Source: Corynebacterium auriscanis (GTDB lineage: Bacteria > Actinomycetota > Actinomycetes > Mycobacteriales > Mycobacteriaceae). From it: a stretch of DNA of 64,000 bases. The stretch is from NCBI RefSeq assembly GCF_030408435.1, contig NZ_CP047046.1, positions 2,338,572-2,402,571 of the forward strand, in the 5' to 3' direction. Below the pieces are notes generated by a model. That model was given only the letters and a program-made list of their open reading frames with translations, ran no database searches and was not told where the DNA came from. This document shows, piece by piece, positions 43,427 to 52,165 of this stretch (positions are counted from its first letter, which is position 1; each line of letters begins with the position of its first letter). A program made the translations under genes and the position numbers.

Positions 43427-44206
43427 TTACTTCGCGTCAGCGATAGATTTCGCCTCAAGGCTGCCCTCACAGAGCCCCGTTGCGTGAAACACGATCCAAT
43501 CAGCCACCCCGCTGGGCTCGCCAGAAGCGAAACCTTGAGCCTTGGCCGCGTATTCATCCCGGTGACGATTCCACCACACTTCGGGCACACCTAATCCACG
43601 CGGGTCCAATCCGCCAGAAATAGTGGCCAAGCGGGAACACGCTCGGGCAGTGACCCCGTTGGCGTCGGCAAAGGGTTCCAAAGTCAACAGCTCGCCGTGA
43701 ATGATGGCCGACAACACAACGGAGTTGACCTTGGTCCCGCCCGTAATCAGGCGGCCAAGCAGCTGCAAGCGCGCATCGGTGGCCTTTTTGGGCCGGCCAG
43801 GCACTAGAAATTCCGCGCTTCCCGCAACTTTCCGACGGAACGATTCATCCGACATTTGGGGGCTGGCCACCGAGTTGATCTTCGCAATCACCTGCAATGG
43901 GGCACGGCGCCACGTGGTCTGCGTATCGCTGATTCCGTCCGGGGCCAGCAACTCCGCAGCGCGCAGGGATCCAGCCAACACGGGGTCCTCCACCTGACCG
44001 TCCTCCGGCAGTCGTGGCGTACCGCCATCGAGCTGTGCCGAAGCACGAGCTCCGCGCAAAACAGCTTCCGAACCGGTGACATCCCACCCTTTAAGATTCG
44101 CACGGTGACGGTGCACGCGCGCCACGTAATCATTGGCCTTATCAACTGCTTCCTGAACTCCGTCCAGTTGCAGCAGCGGTTCTAAGGGATCCACAAATTC
44201 AGTCAT
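43427..44206 (-). CDS. Fic-like fold protein with degenerate catalytic motif (Rv3662c type)
   Basis: A 259-residue all-helical protein. The segment LTLEPFADANGVTARACSRL (about residues 185-204) aligns with the Fic motif HPFxxGNGRxxR, but the catalytic His is Glu (EPF), the first Gly is Ala (DAN) and the first motif Arg is Val; the second Arg is kept. The upstream RASAQLDGG resembles the inhibitory helix motif region, also altered. So it looks like a Fic-fold protein without normal AMP-transferase chemistry, or with another function. The M. tuberculosis counterpart Rv3662c is only known as hypothetical. The ATG at 44206 is used; GTG at 44215 is an alternative. Confidence 0.65.
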   Translation of the reverse strand: MTEFVDPLEPLLQLDGVQEAVDKANDYVARVHRHRANLKGWDVTGSEAVLRGARASAQLDGGTPRLPEDGQVEDPVLAGSLRAAELLAPDGISDTQTTWRRAPLQVIAKINSVASPQMSDESFRRKVAGSAEFLVPGRPKKATDARLQLLGRLITGGTKVNSVVLSAIIHGELLTLEPFADANGVTARACSRLATISGGLDPRGLGVPEVWWNRHRDEYAAKAQGFASGEPSGVADWIVFHATGLCEGSLEAKSIADAK

Positions 44207-44296
44207 GCTAGACACAATAATTCACCCCTGCGCGCAAATCGGCGGCAAGCATGGCAAAATGGCTAGAGTCTATTTGATACTTCGAGGAGTTTTGAC

Positions 44297-44812
44297 GTGA
44301 GCAAGAACGACAGCGAAGGCCTGTACACCGATCCCAACAGCTTCAATCCACAGGTCAACGCCATTCCGCTATCCGATGTGGACACCCACCCTAAAGGCAA
44401 GGCCGGCATCAAAGACTTGGTGATGGATGCGTCCTCCCAGTTCTCCAGCCTGGTTCGTTCTGAGGTCGAACTGGCCAAAACCGAGCTGACCCAATCTGCC
44501 AAAAAGGCCGGCATTGCCGCGGGCCTGTTCGGCGCCGCTGGCGTTATCGCCGCTTACAGTTCCTTCTTCCTGTTTTTCTTCTTGGCAGAGCTGCTGGACA
44601 CCTGGCTACCACGGTGGGCTGCGTTCCTCATCGTCTTCGCCTTCATGTTGGTTCTGGTCGGCATCTTGGCCGCCATTGGCATCAAGCAGATCAAGGGCGT
44701 GAAGAAGCCGGAAAAGACCATCGAGTCCGTCAACGACATGAAGGAACTGGTCCCTTCCCGTGGTGCAAACTCCGCCCGCGCGTTGAACAACGAACAGGGA
44801 CTGTACACCTAG
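44297..44812 (+). CDS. Phage holin superfamily-like membrane protein (DUF1469)
   Basis: A 171-residue protein with two adjacent membrane helices (about residues 72-98 and 104-130: IAAYSSFFLFFFLAELL and WAAFLIVFAFMLVLVGILAA) flanked by a long amphipathic N-terminal segment (SQFSSLVRSEVELAKTEL). This is the actinobacterial DUF1469/holin-3 layout. It is not a phage gene here: no other phage gene is nearby, and similar proteins are found at this position next to the alpha/beta hydrolase in related genomes. The GTG at 44297 has GAGGAG in front. Function unknown. Confidence 0.85.
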   Translation: MSKNDSEGLYTDPNSFNPQVNAIPLSDVDTHPKGKAGIKDLVMDASSQFSSLVRSEVELAKTELTQSAKKAGIAAGLFGAAGVIAAYSSFFLFFFLAELLDTWLPRWAAFLIVFAFMLVLVGILAAIGIKQIKGVKKPEKTIESVNDMKELVPSRGANSARALNNEQGLYT

Positions 44813-44874
44813 AGTTGTGTAGAGCTTAATGAAGCTTCATAAGGCTTTCCTGCGACTACAAACCATGTGAGTCC

Positions 44875-45816
44875 ATGCAGAACCAAGACTTCTCCTCAGC
44901 CACCTCCCCCGGTGGCCCCATTGCCCCGGAAGGCACCTACGTGCACTCGCGGGGCATTCGCTTGTATGCGGAACAGCAGGGCCCGAGGCACGCGCCACTA
45001 GTGGTGTTCATCCACGGTTTCGGTGGAGGTTGCTTCGATTGGCACCCTGTTTTCCACCAGCTTGCCGATACGAATTTGCGGTTGGCGTCGGTTGACCTGC
45101 GTGGATACGGCAAGTCCGATAAAACTCCGCGCGGGTACGACCTCACCACTGCCGCCAGCGACATCGCAGGTGTGGTGCGTCGACTGGGGTACGAAAGTGC
45201 CACCATCGTGGGCCACGGATACGGCGGCTTAGTGGGATGGACGCTCGCAGCCCATGAACCGGAGCGTGTGAACTCCCTCATCACTATCTCCTCGGCTCAC
45301 CCGGTGGTCCTCTCACGCTCAGTCGCCCTACGCCCGAGTAGCCAATGGCGCCGGGTGCGCCGCGTCCTTTTTTCCCAGCTCCCTCGCTTGCCGGAAAAGC
45401 GTTTTTTGGATAACGACGCCGCGCAGGCCGAGCTCTACTTCCGCGAAGGTACGGCCCCAGGTTTTCGGGATACTCCGCGTTATCACGAACACGTCACGCA
45501 ACGGCGCCAAGCGATGCAGGTCGACAAGGTTGCCCACTTGGCCAATGAACACGTGCGTTGGCTGTTTCGTTCCCGTTTCCGCCCCGAAGGCGCACAGTTC
45601 GACCGCACGTTCCCAACCCGAGTGGCCACCAATGTGCTGGCCATCGAGGGGAGTATGGATCCGGGTTACGTTCCCGCCGTCACCCGGCGTTCCCTAGGGC
45701 GCGCGCAATCGGGCAGAGCGCAGCTGCTGTACGGCCTGGGGCATTTCGCACATGTCGAAGATCCGGAGGCCGTAGCCGCGCTCATCGAGGACCACGTCAC
45801 CGGAGAACAGAAATAG
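44875..45816 (+). CDS. Alpha/beta-fold hydrolase, epoxide-hydrolase-like, without canonical nucleophile
   Basis: A 313-residue alpha/beta-hydrolase of the EphE (Rv3670) position. The oxyanion part is FIHGFGGGCFDWHPVF; the segment ASVDLRGYGKSDK is typical; the acid and His are plausible in EGSMDPGYVP and GLGHFAHVEDPEA. The nucleophile elbow, however, reads VGHGYGGLVGW: the position normally held by Ser or Asp is Gly. The DNA is clear at this point (GGCCACGGATACGGC). It could be a non-catalytic member or use a different residue. It lies before the convergent marP operon. Confidence 0.85.
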   Translation: MQNQDFSSATSPGGPIAPEGTYVHSRGIRLYAEQQGPRHAPLVVFIHGFGGGCFDWHPVFHQLADTNLRLASVDLRGYGKSDKTPRGYDLTTAASDIAGVVRRLGYESATIVGHGYGGLVGWTLAAHEPERVNSLITISSAHPVVLSRSVALRPSSQWRRVRRVLFSQLPRLPEKRFLDNDAAQAELYFREGTAPGFRDTPRYHEHVTQRRQAMQVDKVAHLANEHVRWLFRSRFRPEGAQFDRTFPTRVATNVLAIEGSMDPGYVPAVTRRSLGRAQSGRAQLLYGLGHFAHVEDPEAVAALIEDHVTGEQK

Positions 45817-45836
45817 CCGGGGCGTGCGGCGCCGGC

Positions 45837-47057
45837 CTATTTCAACACACACTTCCCAGTGGGCACCGGCACCTCTGCCTGCAGTGCTTCTCGCGTGTGC
45901 TTCAGCACTTCGTCCTTGGTGAGGGCATAACCCGTTTCTTCATCATTGATATCTGCGCCGAAGATCAATCCGAGCACTCGGCCCTGGGCGTCGATCAAAG
46001 GTCCGCCAGAATTACCTTCCACAACTGTGCCCCGCAACGAGTAAGCCTCGCGTTCCACACGGTTGGTGGCATAGATGTTGGGGCCGCTGACGGTAAAGCG
46101 TTCGCGTATACGCGCGGGTGTTGCCACAAATGGTCCGCCCTTGGGGTGCCCCAACACGATCGCGCTATCGCCGGATTCTGCCGGCTTATCTGCCCACGTT
46201 AAGGGCTCTATGCCGAGGTTTTCGGAATGCAGGACCGCAATGTCGATCTCGGGGTTGTAGTACACCACGTCCGCCCGTGCAGGCCCCTTGGTGGTATCCA
46301 ATTCCACTTGGTTGGTTCCCGCCACAACGTGGGCATTCGTCAAAATGGTATCGGGCTGAATCACAAATCCACTGCCCTGCAGCAACCGGGAGCATTGGTT
46401 GGCCTCGCCCACCACCCGGATGATGGCATCGCGGGACTGTCGTACAGCCGGAGCTCGCTGCAAGGCATTATCCGGTGCTTCCACCTCGCTCGCCGGAAGT
46501 TTATCCAAAGGCCCGGCGATCAGCGGCAGGCCCGAGTTATTCAGCATGGTAGCCGTCCGCGACGGCAAGTTTTCCATCCATTCGGGCACCACGGTTCCCA
46601 CTGCGCTGAGGATCCGGGAATTCCGCAATTCCTGACCGAAGTTCGATTTGTTGGCCGAGGCAATCGGCACCAAAATTAACCAGATGACCAGCAGATATGT
46701 CACGACCTGGACCACAGCACCCACGGCCGAATCGACGGTGATGCCGGTGCGTGTGCGAATCTTATCGCGTAAAGATGCGCCCGTTCCTGAGCCTATAAGG
46801 TAACCCGCCACAATGAGGATCGTCATCGTAACAATGGCTACGATGAGGCGTGTTCCGCTGTTATCGCCAATGCGTTGATTGGATTGTTCAAGGACGTAAG
46901 GCAAGAGTTGCACGCCCAGTACACCGCCAAGCAGCACGCCTACGAACCCTAGAAACGCGGAGAGCCCGCCTTGCCTCCACCCAGAAGCTACCGCGGCGAT
47001 GATGACAGCAATGAGTACACCGTCGATGATCATCGATCCGGAAGATCCTGAGGTCAT
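45837..47057 (-). CDS. marP: MarP-type membrane serine protease
   Basis: A 406-residue protein with an N-terminal CvpA-like four-helix membrane domain (about residues 8-165) and a periplasmic chymotrypsin-fold protease. The triad is visible: His in TILTNAHVVAG, Asp in NPEIDIAVLHS, Ser in VEGNSGGPLID. Two Cys (NQCSRLL and the C-terminal GKCVLK) can form the disulfide known from M. tuberculosis MarP (Rv3671c). MarP is required for acid and oxidative stress resistance there by processing envelope targets. The gene starts within the stop codon of nudix (4-bp overlap), the last of a four-gene operon. Confidence 0.92.
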   Translation of the reverse strand: MTSGSSGSMIIDGVLIAVIIAAVASGWRQGGLSAFLGFVGVLLGGVLGVQLLPYVLEQSNQRIGDNSGTRLIVAIVTMTILIVAGYLIGSGTGASLRDKIRTRTGITVDSAVGAVVQVVTYLLVIWLILVPIASANKSNFGQELRNSRILSAVGTVVPEWMENLPSRTATMLNNSGLPLIAGPLDKLPASEVEAPDNALQRAPAVRQSRDAIIRVVGEANQCSRLLQGSGFVIQPDTILTNAHVVAGTNQVELDTTKGPARADVVYYNPEIDIAVLHSENLGIEPLTWADKPAESGDSAIVLGHPKGGPFVATPARIRERFTVSGPNIYATNRVEREAYSLRGTVVEGNSGGPLIDAQGRVLGLIFGADINDEETGYALTKDEVLKHTREALQAEVPVPTGKCVLK

Positions 47058-48031
47058 GGTGCTCCTCCCTGTGGACCAGCGGCCCGGAATTGGTTCTTCA
47101 TGGTTTGCAAGGACTCGCCGTTGGACGATTGCTCCAACGCGTTGAATAGGTCTACCACGGGTTCACCGGCCCAGGGCCGCTCCCACCCAGCAAGTCGCAC
47201 GATGCTATCGACAATTCCTGCCGTGAATCCCCACAGCAACCTGTTGCCGATGGAAAATGCAGGCCCGGACCACTGCATGAACCCCACGCGGAAGCGGTGT
47301 TCTGGATCGGTGAGGTGAGATAGGGCAACCATCTCCACCCAATCGTTTTCCGGGCTTGCCGGGTAGATTTCATGGGCGGCGGGCCAGTAGGCCAGCACGG
47401 GCACCACCGCGAAGTTAGTGCGATCGATGTACACCGGTTGCATGACTGCCAACGGCGTGACCGATTGCGGATCCAAGTTGGTTTCCTCCCAGGCCTCCCG
47501 CAAGGCCGTGGCGATGGCATCACGATCCTGAGGTTCCCGCCGACCACCCGGAAACGCCATTTGACCAGAGTGGTTACGCATCGTGGCCGCGCGGTGGGTC
47601 AGCAGCAAGGCAGCATTGTGGGGTAGCGAGCGCGCAGGCCCGTTGGGCCCTTCATTCTCACTTGCGTAACCGGCATCACCGGCCTCGCTGGCCCTGACTG
47701 CACTGTCGGTCTCTCCCCCGCTGCCAGCACCACCCGCACCCACCGCCACTATCTCGTCGGCATCGCTAAAGAGCACCAGCACAGCCGAATATCTCGGCGC
47801 AGAACCGTCTTTCCCCACCTCCGGCACAATCCGCGCCGAATCGTTCAGCGCCTCATGGATATCCCCCGACCGCGCCGTCTTCGCCAACTCCTCGATCCAC
47901 TTCGGCAGATCATCGGGCAAAGGAGGCTGAGTGGCATTGCGCTCCAGCCACTGCTGCTGGGTCGTCGTACTCTCTTCAACCTGTTCATTCAGGTCCCTAG
48001 CCTGTTCATTCAGGTCCCTCTGCTGAGTCAT
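47054..48031 (-). CDS. NUDIX hydrolase (CoA pyrophosphatase-like)
   Basis: A 325-residue Nudix protein. The Nudix box is MAFPGGRREPQDRDAIATAL followed by REAWEETNL, of the NudL/YeaB CoA-pyrophosphatase type. Two extra features are unusual. The N-terminus carries a tandem heptad RDLNEQA-RDLNEQV made by a 21-bp DNA repeat (about 47979-48018), and a Gly/Ser/Glu-rich insert of about 40 residues (GAGGAGSGGETDSAV onward) lies before the box. CoA or nucleoside diphosphate derivatives are likely substrates. It overlaps both neighbours by 4 bp (marP and the thioredoxin gene). Confidence 0.9.
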   Translation of the reverse strand: MTQQRDLNEQARDLNEQVEESTTTQQQWLERNATQPPLPDDLPKWIEELAKTARSGDIHEALNDSARIVPEVGKDGSAPRYSAVLVLFSDADEIVAVGAGGAGSGGETDSAVRASEAGDAGYASENEGPNGPARSLPHNAALLLTHRAATMRNHSGQMAFPGGRREPQDRDAIATALREAWEETNLDPQSVTPLAVMQPVYIDRTNFAVVPVLAYWPAAHEIYPASPENDWVEMVALSHLTDPEHRFRVGFMQWSGPAFSIGNRLLWGFTAGIVDSIVRLAGWERPWAGEPVVDLFNALEQSSNGESLQTMKNQFRAAGPQGGAP

Positions 48032-48801
48032 CGGGCCTCCTCCGGATTACCTTCTAGGGCGAGTGCAACCTCTTTCTCTAGATCATCAACATTGTCGAAG
48101 GCTTTCGCGATCAATTTGGCTCGCGTTCCATCCCCGCGGTACACCACCGTCAGTGGCACCACTTTCGGCAGTTTCCCCAGCGCATCAAACGTGTGAGAAG
48201 AATCCTGGAAGCTAGGGAAATTGTGCACTTTCAAATCGCGCAGCATGTCGGCACCCGCCTGTGCTTTCGCATCCAAGTGCACCCCCACCACATTGTATTC
48301 AGGGTGTTTTTCCCGCAGCTCCTGCATCACCGGCAGTTCCGTGCGACACGGCCCACACCACCACGCCCATACATTGACGATCGTCGGTTTGCCAGCCACC
48401 GCCGCCGCCATCGACGTGGAGGCCTTCACATCCGCACCCGTCTTTTCCGCAGGCAACTCGCCGCCCTCCGTCAGGCACGGCAGCTGGATCTTGGCCAATT
48501 CCGAGTGAGGGGAGAAATCCCCGCTGCCCGTTGGGCAGGTTACAGGCTCGTGGACTTGGACGTTGGCTTGCTTGGTTGGGGGCGTGGGGGCGTCGGTTAT
48601 TTGTTCCGACGCCAACGGCGGCGCATGACCTTTGTCCGATCCCTGCAGTCCCGCGATGAGTGGGATCGCGGCGACCACCAGACCAACCACAACGGTAACC
48701 GCGATCAACAGAGCCCGAGCGCGAGGCGAGACCTCAGGGGCTGGTGGCTGGGCCAGGTTAGCGAGGGAATCTAAGGTATGCTGCGAGGAATTATCATTCA
48801 T
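48028..48801 (-). CDS. Membrane-anchored thioredoxin-like protein (TlpA/ResA family)
   Basis: A 257-residue protein with a single N-terminal membrane helix ([20 protein letters not shown]) and an extracytoplasmic thioredoxin fold carrying the redox motif [15 protein letters not shown] (CGPC). A pair of Cys before the fold (VTCPTG; QLPCLTE) is as in the DsbE/CcmG-like Rv3673c group. It probably reduces or forms disulfides in exported proteins, possibly the disulfide in MarP of the same operon (inference). The start codon overlaps the stop of nth. Confidence 0.9.
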   Translation of the reverse strand: MNDNSSQHTLDSLANLAQPPAPEVSPRARALLIAVTVVVGLVVAAIPLIAGLQGSDKGHAPPLASEQITDAPTPPTKQANVQVHEPVTCPTGSGDFSPHSELAKIQLPCLTEGGELPAEKTGADVKASTSMAAAVAGKPTIVNVWAWWCGPCRTELPVMQELREKHPEYNVVGVHLDAKAQAGADMLRDLKVHNFPSFQDSSHTFDALGKLPKVVPLTVVYRGDGTRAKLIAKAFDNVDDLEKEVALALEGNPEEAR

Positions 48802-49631
48802 GAGAATCCTGCTAATTTTAGCAATCGTTCACGGTCGTTGGATTTAATGAGCTGCGCCGCTTCCTCTGGGTTAATCGGACCTGCCTGCCCGAAGCTCGGG
48901 CATTGGCGGGCGAGTAAGCAGGCACCGCACGCGGGCTTTCGAGAATGACAAACACGGCGGCCGTGGAAAATTGCCCGGTGGGAGAACTCGGTCCATTCTT
49001 TCCGCTCTATGAGGTCCATGAGGTCGCGCTCTACCTGCACGGGATCCTCAGAGTCAGTGAGCCGCCACCGTCGCGCCAAGCGCCCAAGGTGTGTATCGAC
49101 CGTGATTCCCGGAATGTCGAAAGCGTTACCCAGCACCACGTTGGCAGTTTTTCGCCCTACTCCCGGTAGGGCCACCAGGTCCTTGAGGTTATTCGGAACC
49201 TGCCCGTCGTGTTTATCTACAATGGCCCGAGCTAAGCCCAGAATGCTGTTTGCTTTGGAATGGTAGAACCCCGTGGGGCGGATGATCTGCTCCAGCTCCT
49301 CCCGATCTGCCTCGGCGTACGCTTGAGCATCGGGATAGCGCCCAAATAACCCCGGTGTGACAATATTCACACGGACGTCGGTACACTGGGCTGAGAGCAC
49401 AGTGGCTATCAGTAATTCCAATGGATTACTGAAGTCCAACTCGGCGTGCGCGTCCGGATAGGCTTCGGCCAACATCCGGTTTATTTTGCGTGCGCGTCTG
49501 GTGGTGCCAAGCGGAGTTTCCTCGCCCTTGAAAGCCCGATGGCTTCCGGGACGGGGTAGTGAAGGTCGTTTTGTCGACGGCGACTGGGAATCCGGCATGG
49601 GATCCACCATATCGCGCAAACGAGACATCAT
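48798..49631 (-). CDS. nth: Endonuclease III (DNA glycosylase/AP lyase)
   Basis: A 277-residue base-excision repair enzyme acting on oxidised pyrimidines. Seen: the catalytic Lys/Asp region with [19 protein letters not shown] (helix-hairpin-helix and Lys) and [16 protein letters not shown] (catalytic Asp), then the 4Fe-4S cluster ligands C-x6-C-x2-C-x5-C in [17 protein letters not shown]. The first about 45 residues are a Ser/Pro-rich extension; the core starts near [11 protein letters not shown]. Two successive ATGs (49631 and 49628) are possible starts; an internal ATG at 49598 would shorten the tail. First gene of the nth-trx-nudix-marP operon; divergent from glxR. Confidence 0.94.
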   Translation of the reverse strand: MMSRLRDMVDPMPDSQSPSTKRPSLPRPGSHRAFKGEETPLGTTRRARKINRMLAEAYPDAHAELDFSNPLELLIATVLSAQCTDVRVNIVTPGLFGRYPDAQAYAEADREELEQIIRPTGFYHSKANSILGLARAIVDKHDGQVPNNLKDLVALPGVGRKTANVVLGNAFDIPGITVDTHLGRLARRWRLTDSEDPVQVERDLMDLIERKEWTEFSHRAIFHGRRVCHSRKPACGACLLARQCPSFGQAGPINPEEAAQLIKSNDRERLLKLAGFS

Positions 49632-49665
49632 TGCTTGTAGCGTGTTTAGACGGACTGGACGTATC

Positions 49666-49740
49666 GCAAAGGCCCCAGGTCTTAAAGGAAGGCAAGGCCC
49701 CCGGGCTTAATAGAAGGCAAGGCCCCAGGTCTTAAAGGAA
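49666..49740. repeat. Three tandem 25-bp repeats in the glxR leader
   Basis: The unit, built on AAGGCCCCAGGTCTTAAAGG with GGC in front and AA at the end, is present at 49666-49690, 49691-49715 and 49716-49740 without gaps. Copies 1 and 3 differ at two bases; copy 2 differs at several (CCCGGGCTTAATAGAA). Each complete copy ends in the Shine-Dalgarno-like AAAGGAA. The last copy ends 18 bases before the glxR ATG, in the region that must contain the glxR promoter or leader. Confidence 0.9.
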
Positions 49741-49758
49741 AGTAGAGGAACAAAGGCA

Positions 49759-50442
49759 ATGTCCGAAGTATCGGAGATTCTGTCTCGTGCAGGCATTTTC
49801 CAGGGTGTTGACCCCACTGCTGTTCGTGCGCTCATTGAAGAGCTGGATACGACGAAGTTCCCTCGCGGCACCACGATTTTCGATGAGGGCGAGCCCGGCG
49901 ACCGGTTGTACATCATCATTAGTGGCAAGGTGAAGCTGGCTCGTCACGCTGCGGACGGTCGCGAGAACCTGCTGACCGTGATGGGCCCTTCCGATATGTT
50001 CGGTGAACTGTCCATTTTCGATCCTGGCCCACGTACCTCGTCGGCTGTCTGCGTGACCGAAGTAGTCGCGGCCACCATGGATTCCTCCATGCTGCACGAT
50101 TGGATCAAGCAACACCCCGAAATCTCGGAGCAGCTGTTGCGCGTGCTGGCCCGTCGTCTGCGTCGCACTAATAACTCGTTGGCTGACCTGATCTTTACTG
50201 ATGTGCCAGGGCGGGTGGCGAAGGCGCTTTTGCAGCTCGCGAACCGTTTTGGCATTCAGGAAGGCCCCGCTCTGCGCGTGCACCATGACCTTACGCAGGA
50301 AGAGATCGCCCAGCTGGTGGGTGCTTCGCGCGAGACCGTCAACAAGGCCCTCGCAGAATTCGCCCACCGCGGATGGATCCGCCTGGAGGGCAAGTCCGTG
50401 TTGATTTCGGATACGGAGCGGTTGGCCAAGCGTGCTCGCTAA
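49759..50442 (+). CDS. glxR: cAMP-responsive transcription regulator GlxR (CRP/FNR family)
   Basis: A 227-residue CRP homologue. The N-terminal cyclic-nucleotide domain contains [20 protein letters not shown] and [19 protein letters not shown], where Glu, Arg and Ser are cAMP contacts. A dimer helix follows, then the [23 protein letters not shown] (about residues 178-197), which is nearly the same as in C. glutamicum GlxR and M. tuberculosis Crp (Rv3676). GlxR is the global cAMP-dependent regulator of carbon, respiration and stress genes in corynebacteria. RBS AGAGGA precedes the ATG. Confidence 0.97.
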   Translation: MSEVSEILSRAGIFQGVDPTAVRALIEELDTTKFPRGTTIFDEGEPGDRLYIIISGKVKLARHAADGRENLLTVMGPSDMFGELSIFDPGPRTSSAVCVTEVVAATMDSSMLHDWIKQHPEISEQLLRVLARRLRRTNNSLADLIFTDVPGRVAKALLQLANRFGIQEGPALRVHHDLTQEEIAQLVGASRETVNKALAEFAHRGWIRLEGKSVLISDTERLAKRAR

Positions 50443-50546
50443 GTTCGCGCACTGGGTTTTGCCTGCAAGGCACGCGCGCTAAGCGCGCAGCTTAGGTTCA
50501 TTCGCCACGCGGGCCCATTGGGTTCGATACCCAATCCCCCAGCATT

Positions 50547-50594
50547 AACAAAAAAAGGGGGGTTGACCCACCGTTCCCGGTGGACCAAACCCCT
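50547..50594 (-). terminator. Terminator of the minus-strand MBL operon
   Basis: On the minus strand the arms AGGGGTTTGGTCCACCG and CGGTGGGTCAACCCCCC pair with a short loop, followed by TTTTTTTGTT (plus-strand A-run 50548-50556). It is between the converging glxR and MBL transcripts and may also stop glxR transcription from the other side, where there is no T-run. Confidence 0.85.
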
Positions 50595-50672
50595 CTTAGC
50601 TGAGCCCCTCCGGGGCCGGTGGCCAGCCCCGTATGCGAGGTTCAGCCACTTTCCCCTACTTGGGGCGTGCTG

Positions 50673-51497
50673 TTACTCTCCCTTGAGGAAGCGCAATGTG
50701 ACGCGCGTGGACTGTGCTGCCGCGTTGCGCAGCACTGGATCGACGTCGGTGTAGATGTAATCGACGATCTCACCCACGTTCGCATCCTCACCGAGCTCCT
50801 GCAGGGCTTCTTTTACCTGCTGCAGTCGCAGCTCACGGCGTTCAATGTAACGCTCAGCGATGGAAGCCACATCAGGCTGGTCAGGACCGTGTCCCGGCAG
50901 GAGCGGAATGTCCTTGCCGCGTTCCTTAATCTTTCCCAGGGTCTCCAGGTATTCTCCGAGGTCACCATCGGTCTCCGAGATCATGGTGGTGTGGCGACCG
51001 GCAATGGTATCACCAGTCAAGATAGCTTCCACGTCGGAATCGTCGTCGCCACCGTTGGAGTGAATGAAGAAGCTCACGCAGTCGCGGGTGTGGCCCGGGG
51101 TGTGCACGACTTCAATGGTTGGTGTCAATCCTTCGAAGGAGATGATTTCGCCATCTTCCAGTTCATCGGCTGCGATACAGTACTGCTTTTCGAAGGCGCG
51201 TACGGGCGCACCGGAAATTTGGCGGAACCGCTGAGCACCATTGGCGTGATCAGCGTGGCGGTGGGTGAGCAACACCAAGGCAATTTCGCCATCATCCTGA
51301 GTGGCCTTGGTGTTGAGGACATTAAGGTGCCCTTCATCTTGCGGTCCTGGGTCCACAACGACCGAGACCCTATCCTCAGGACCACGGATGACCCAGGAAT
51401 TAGTTCCCTCCAGGGCGGCGTAGCTGGGGTTAGGTGCTAGGACGACGCCGACGTTTGGAGTGACTGGACGTAGTTGGCTGTACGCGGGGTGCTCCAT
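50673..51497 (-). CDS. MBL-fold metallo-hydrolase (Rv3677c / LACTB2-like)
   Basis: A 274-residue metallo-beta-lactamase-fold hydrolase. Metal ligands: LLTHRHADHANGAQ (HxHxDH), VVHTPGHTRDCVSF, EAILTGDTIAGR and the late His in LLPGHGPDQPD. A C-terminal winged-helix-like segment (RRELRLQQVKEALQEL) follows, the layout of the LACTB2/RNase-like subgroup. The substrate is not known; ribonucleases and glyoxalase-type thioesterases share the fold. It is the last gene of the DUF4177-ridA-MBL group, whose conservation from mycobacteria to corynebacteria suggests a common task. Confidence 0.9.
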   Translation of the reverse strand: MEHPAYSQLRPVTPNVGVVLAPNPSYAALEGTNSWVIRGPEDRVSVVVDPGPQDEGHLNVLNTKATQDDGEIALVLLTHRHADHANGAQRFRQISGAPVRAFEKQYCIAADELEDGEIISFEGLTPTIEVVHTPGHTRDCVSFFIHSNGGDDDSDVEAILTGDTIAGRHTTMISETDGDLGEYLETLGKIKERGKDIPLLPGHGPDQPDVASIAERYIERRELRLQQVKEALQELGEDANVGEIVDYIYTDVDPVLRNAAAQSTRVTLRFLKGE

Positions 51498-51521
51498 GAC
51501 TCTAAGCCTACTTCTTCTGCG

Positions 51522-51986
51522 CTACTTGGTGGCTACCTGAACAATGATTTCTACTTCAACGGGGGCACCGAGGGGCAGTTCGGCAACCCCGACTGCTGCG
51601 CGGGCGTGGGCTCCCACCTCTGGTCCGAAAATCTCTCCTAGTAGCTCACTGGCCCCATTGAGCACTGCTGGTTGACCATTAAATCCTTTAGCTGAGGCGA
51701 CGAAGCCGTTGACTTTCACGACTTTGGTGACGCTATCGATTCCCACCAGGTCGTGAATCGCAGCGAGAGCGTTGAGGGTAGCCACGCGAGCCTGTTCGTA
51801 CGCGGCTTCCTCATCCACTTCGCCCCCTACAAGACCAGTGACCGGCAGTTTTCCGTCAAGGAAGGGAAGCTGGCCAGAGGTGTAAACGAACCCACCAGCG
51901 TGTACCGCCGGCACGTAAGCGGCGACGGGAGCTGCCACGGAGGGCAGCTCAATTGCTAATTCTTTAAGCTTGTCCGTGAACGCCAT
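51522..51986 (-). CDS. RidA family protein (Rv3678c type)
   Basis: A 154-residue member of the YjgF/YER057c/UK114 superfamily: AYVPAVHAGGFVYTSGQLPF (start of the fold), TLNALAAIHDLVGIDSVTKV, and GAHARAAVGVAELPLGAPVEVE, where the Arg is the residue that holds the imine/enamine carboxylate in RidA. Typical RidA removes 2-aminoacrylate; this longer subgroup (about 150 residues) is less characterised. It is 24 bp upstream of the MBL gene and six bases downstream of the DUF4177 gene. Confidence 0.9.
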   Translation of the reverse strand: MAFTDKLKELAIELPSVAAPVAAYVPAVHAGGFVYTSGQLPFLDGKLPVTGLVGGEVDEEAAYEQARVATLNALAAIHDLVGIDSVTKVVKVNGFVASAKGFNGQPAVLNGASELLGEIFGPEVGAHARAAVGVAELPLGAPVEVEIIVQVATK

Positions 51987-51992
51987 GCCGAT

Positions 51993-52148
51993 CTATCCCA
52001 ACTCGCGCTTGAGGTAAGCGACATGCTGCTCGCCCGTGGGGCCGGGGAGCACAGAGACCAGCTCCCAGCCGTCCTGTCCCCAGTTATCCAAGATCTGCTT
52101 GGTGGCATGTGTGAGCAAAGGCACGGTTGCGTATTCCCATTTAGTCAT
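51993..52148 (-). CDS. Small DUF4177 protein
   Basis: A 51-residue protein, MTKWEYATVPLL followed by a helix ILDNWGQDGWELVSVL and strand; this is the DUF4177 pattern (WEY ... GWELVSV). The ATG at 52148 has CGGAGG in front, and the longer frame upstream would start inside a large inverted repeat. DUF4177 proteins are small and of unknown function; here the gene heads the ridA-MBL transcript. Confidence 0.85.
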   Translation of the reverse strand: MTKWEYATVPLLTHATKQILDNWGQDGWELVSVLPGPTGEQHVAYLKRELG

Positions 52149-52165
52149 GCCTCCGAGTATAACGA

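Noticed and set aside
44297..44812. Holin-like gene as evidence for a prophage
   Set aside because: DUF1469 proteins are common housekeeping membrane proteins; no phage genes are nearby.
50474..50488. 15-bp palindrome GCGCGCT-A-AGCGCGC behind glxR
   Set aside because: GC-rich palindromes of this size are frequent in such DNA; no T-run and no link to a gene function.
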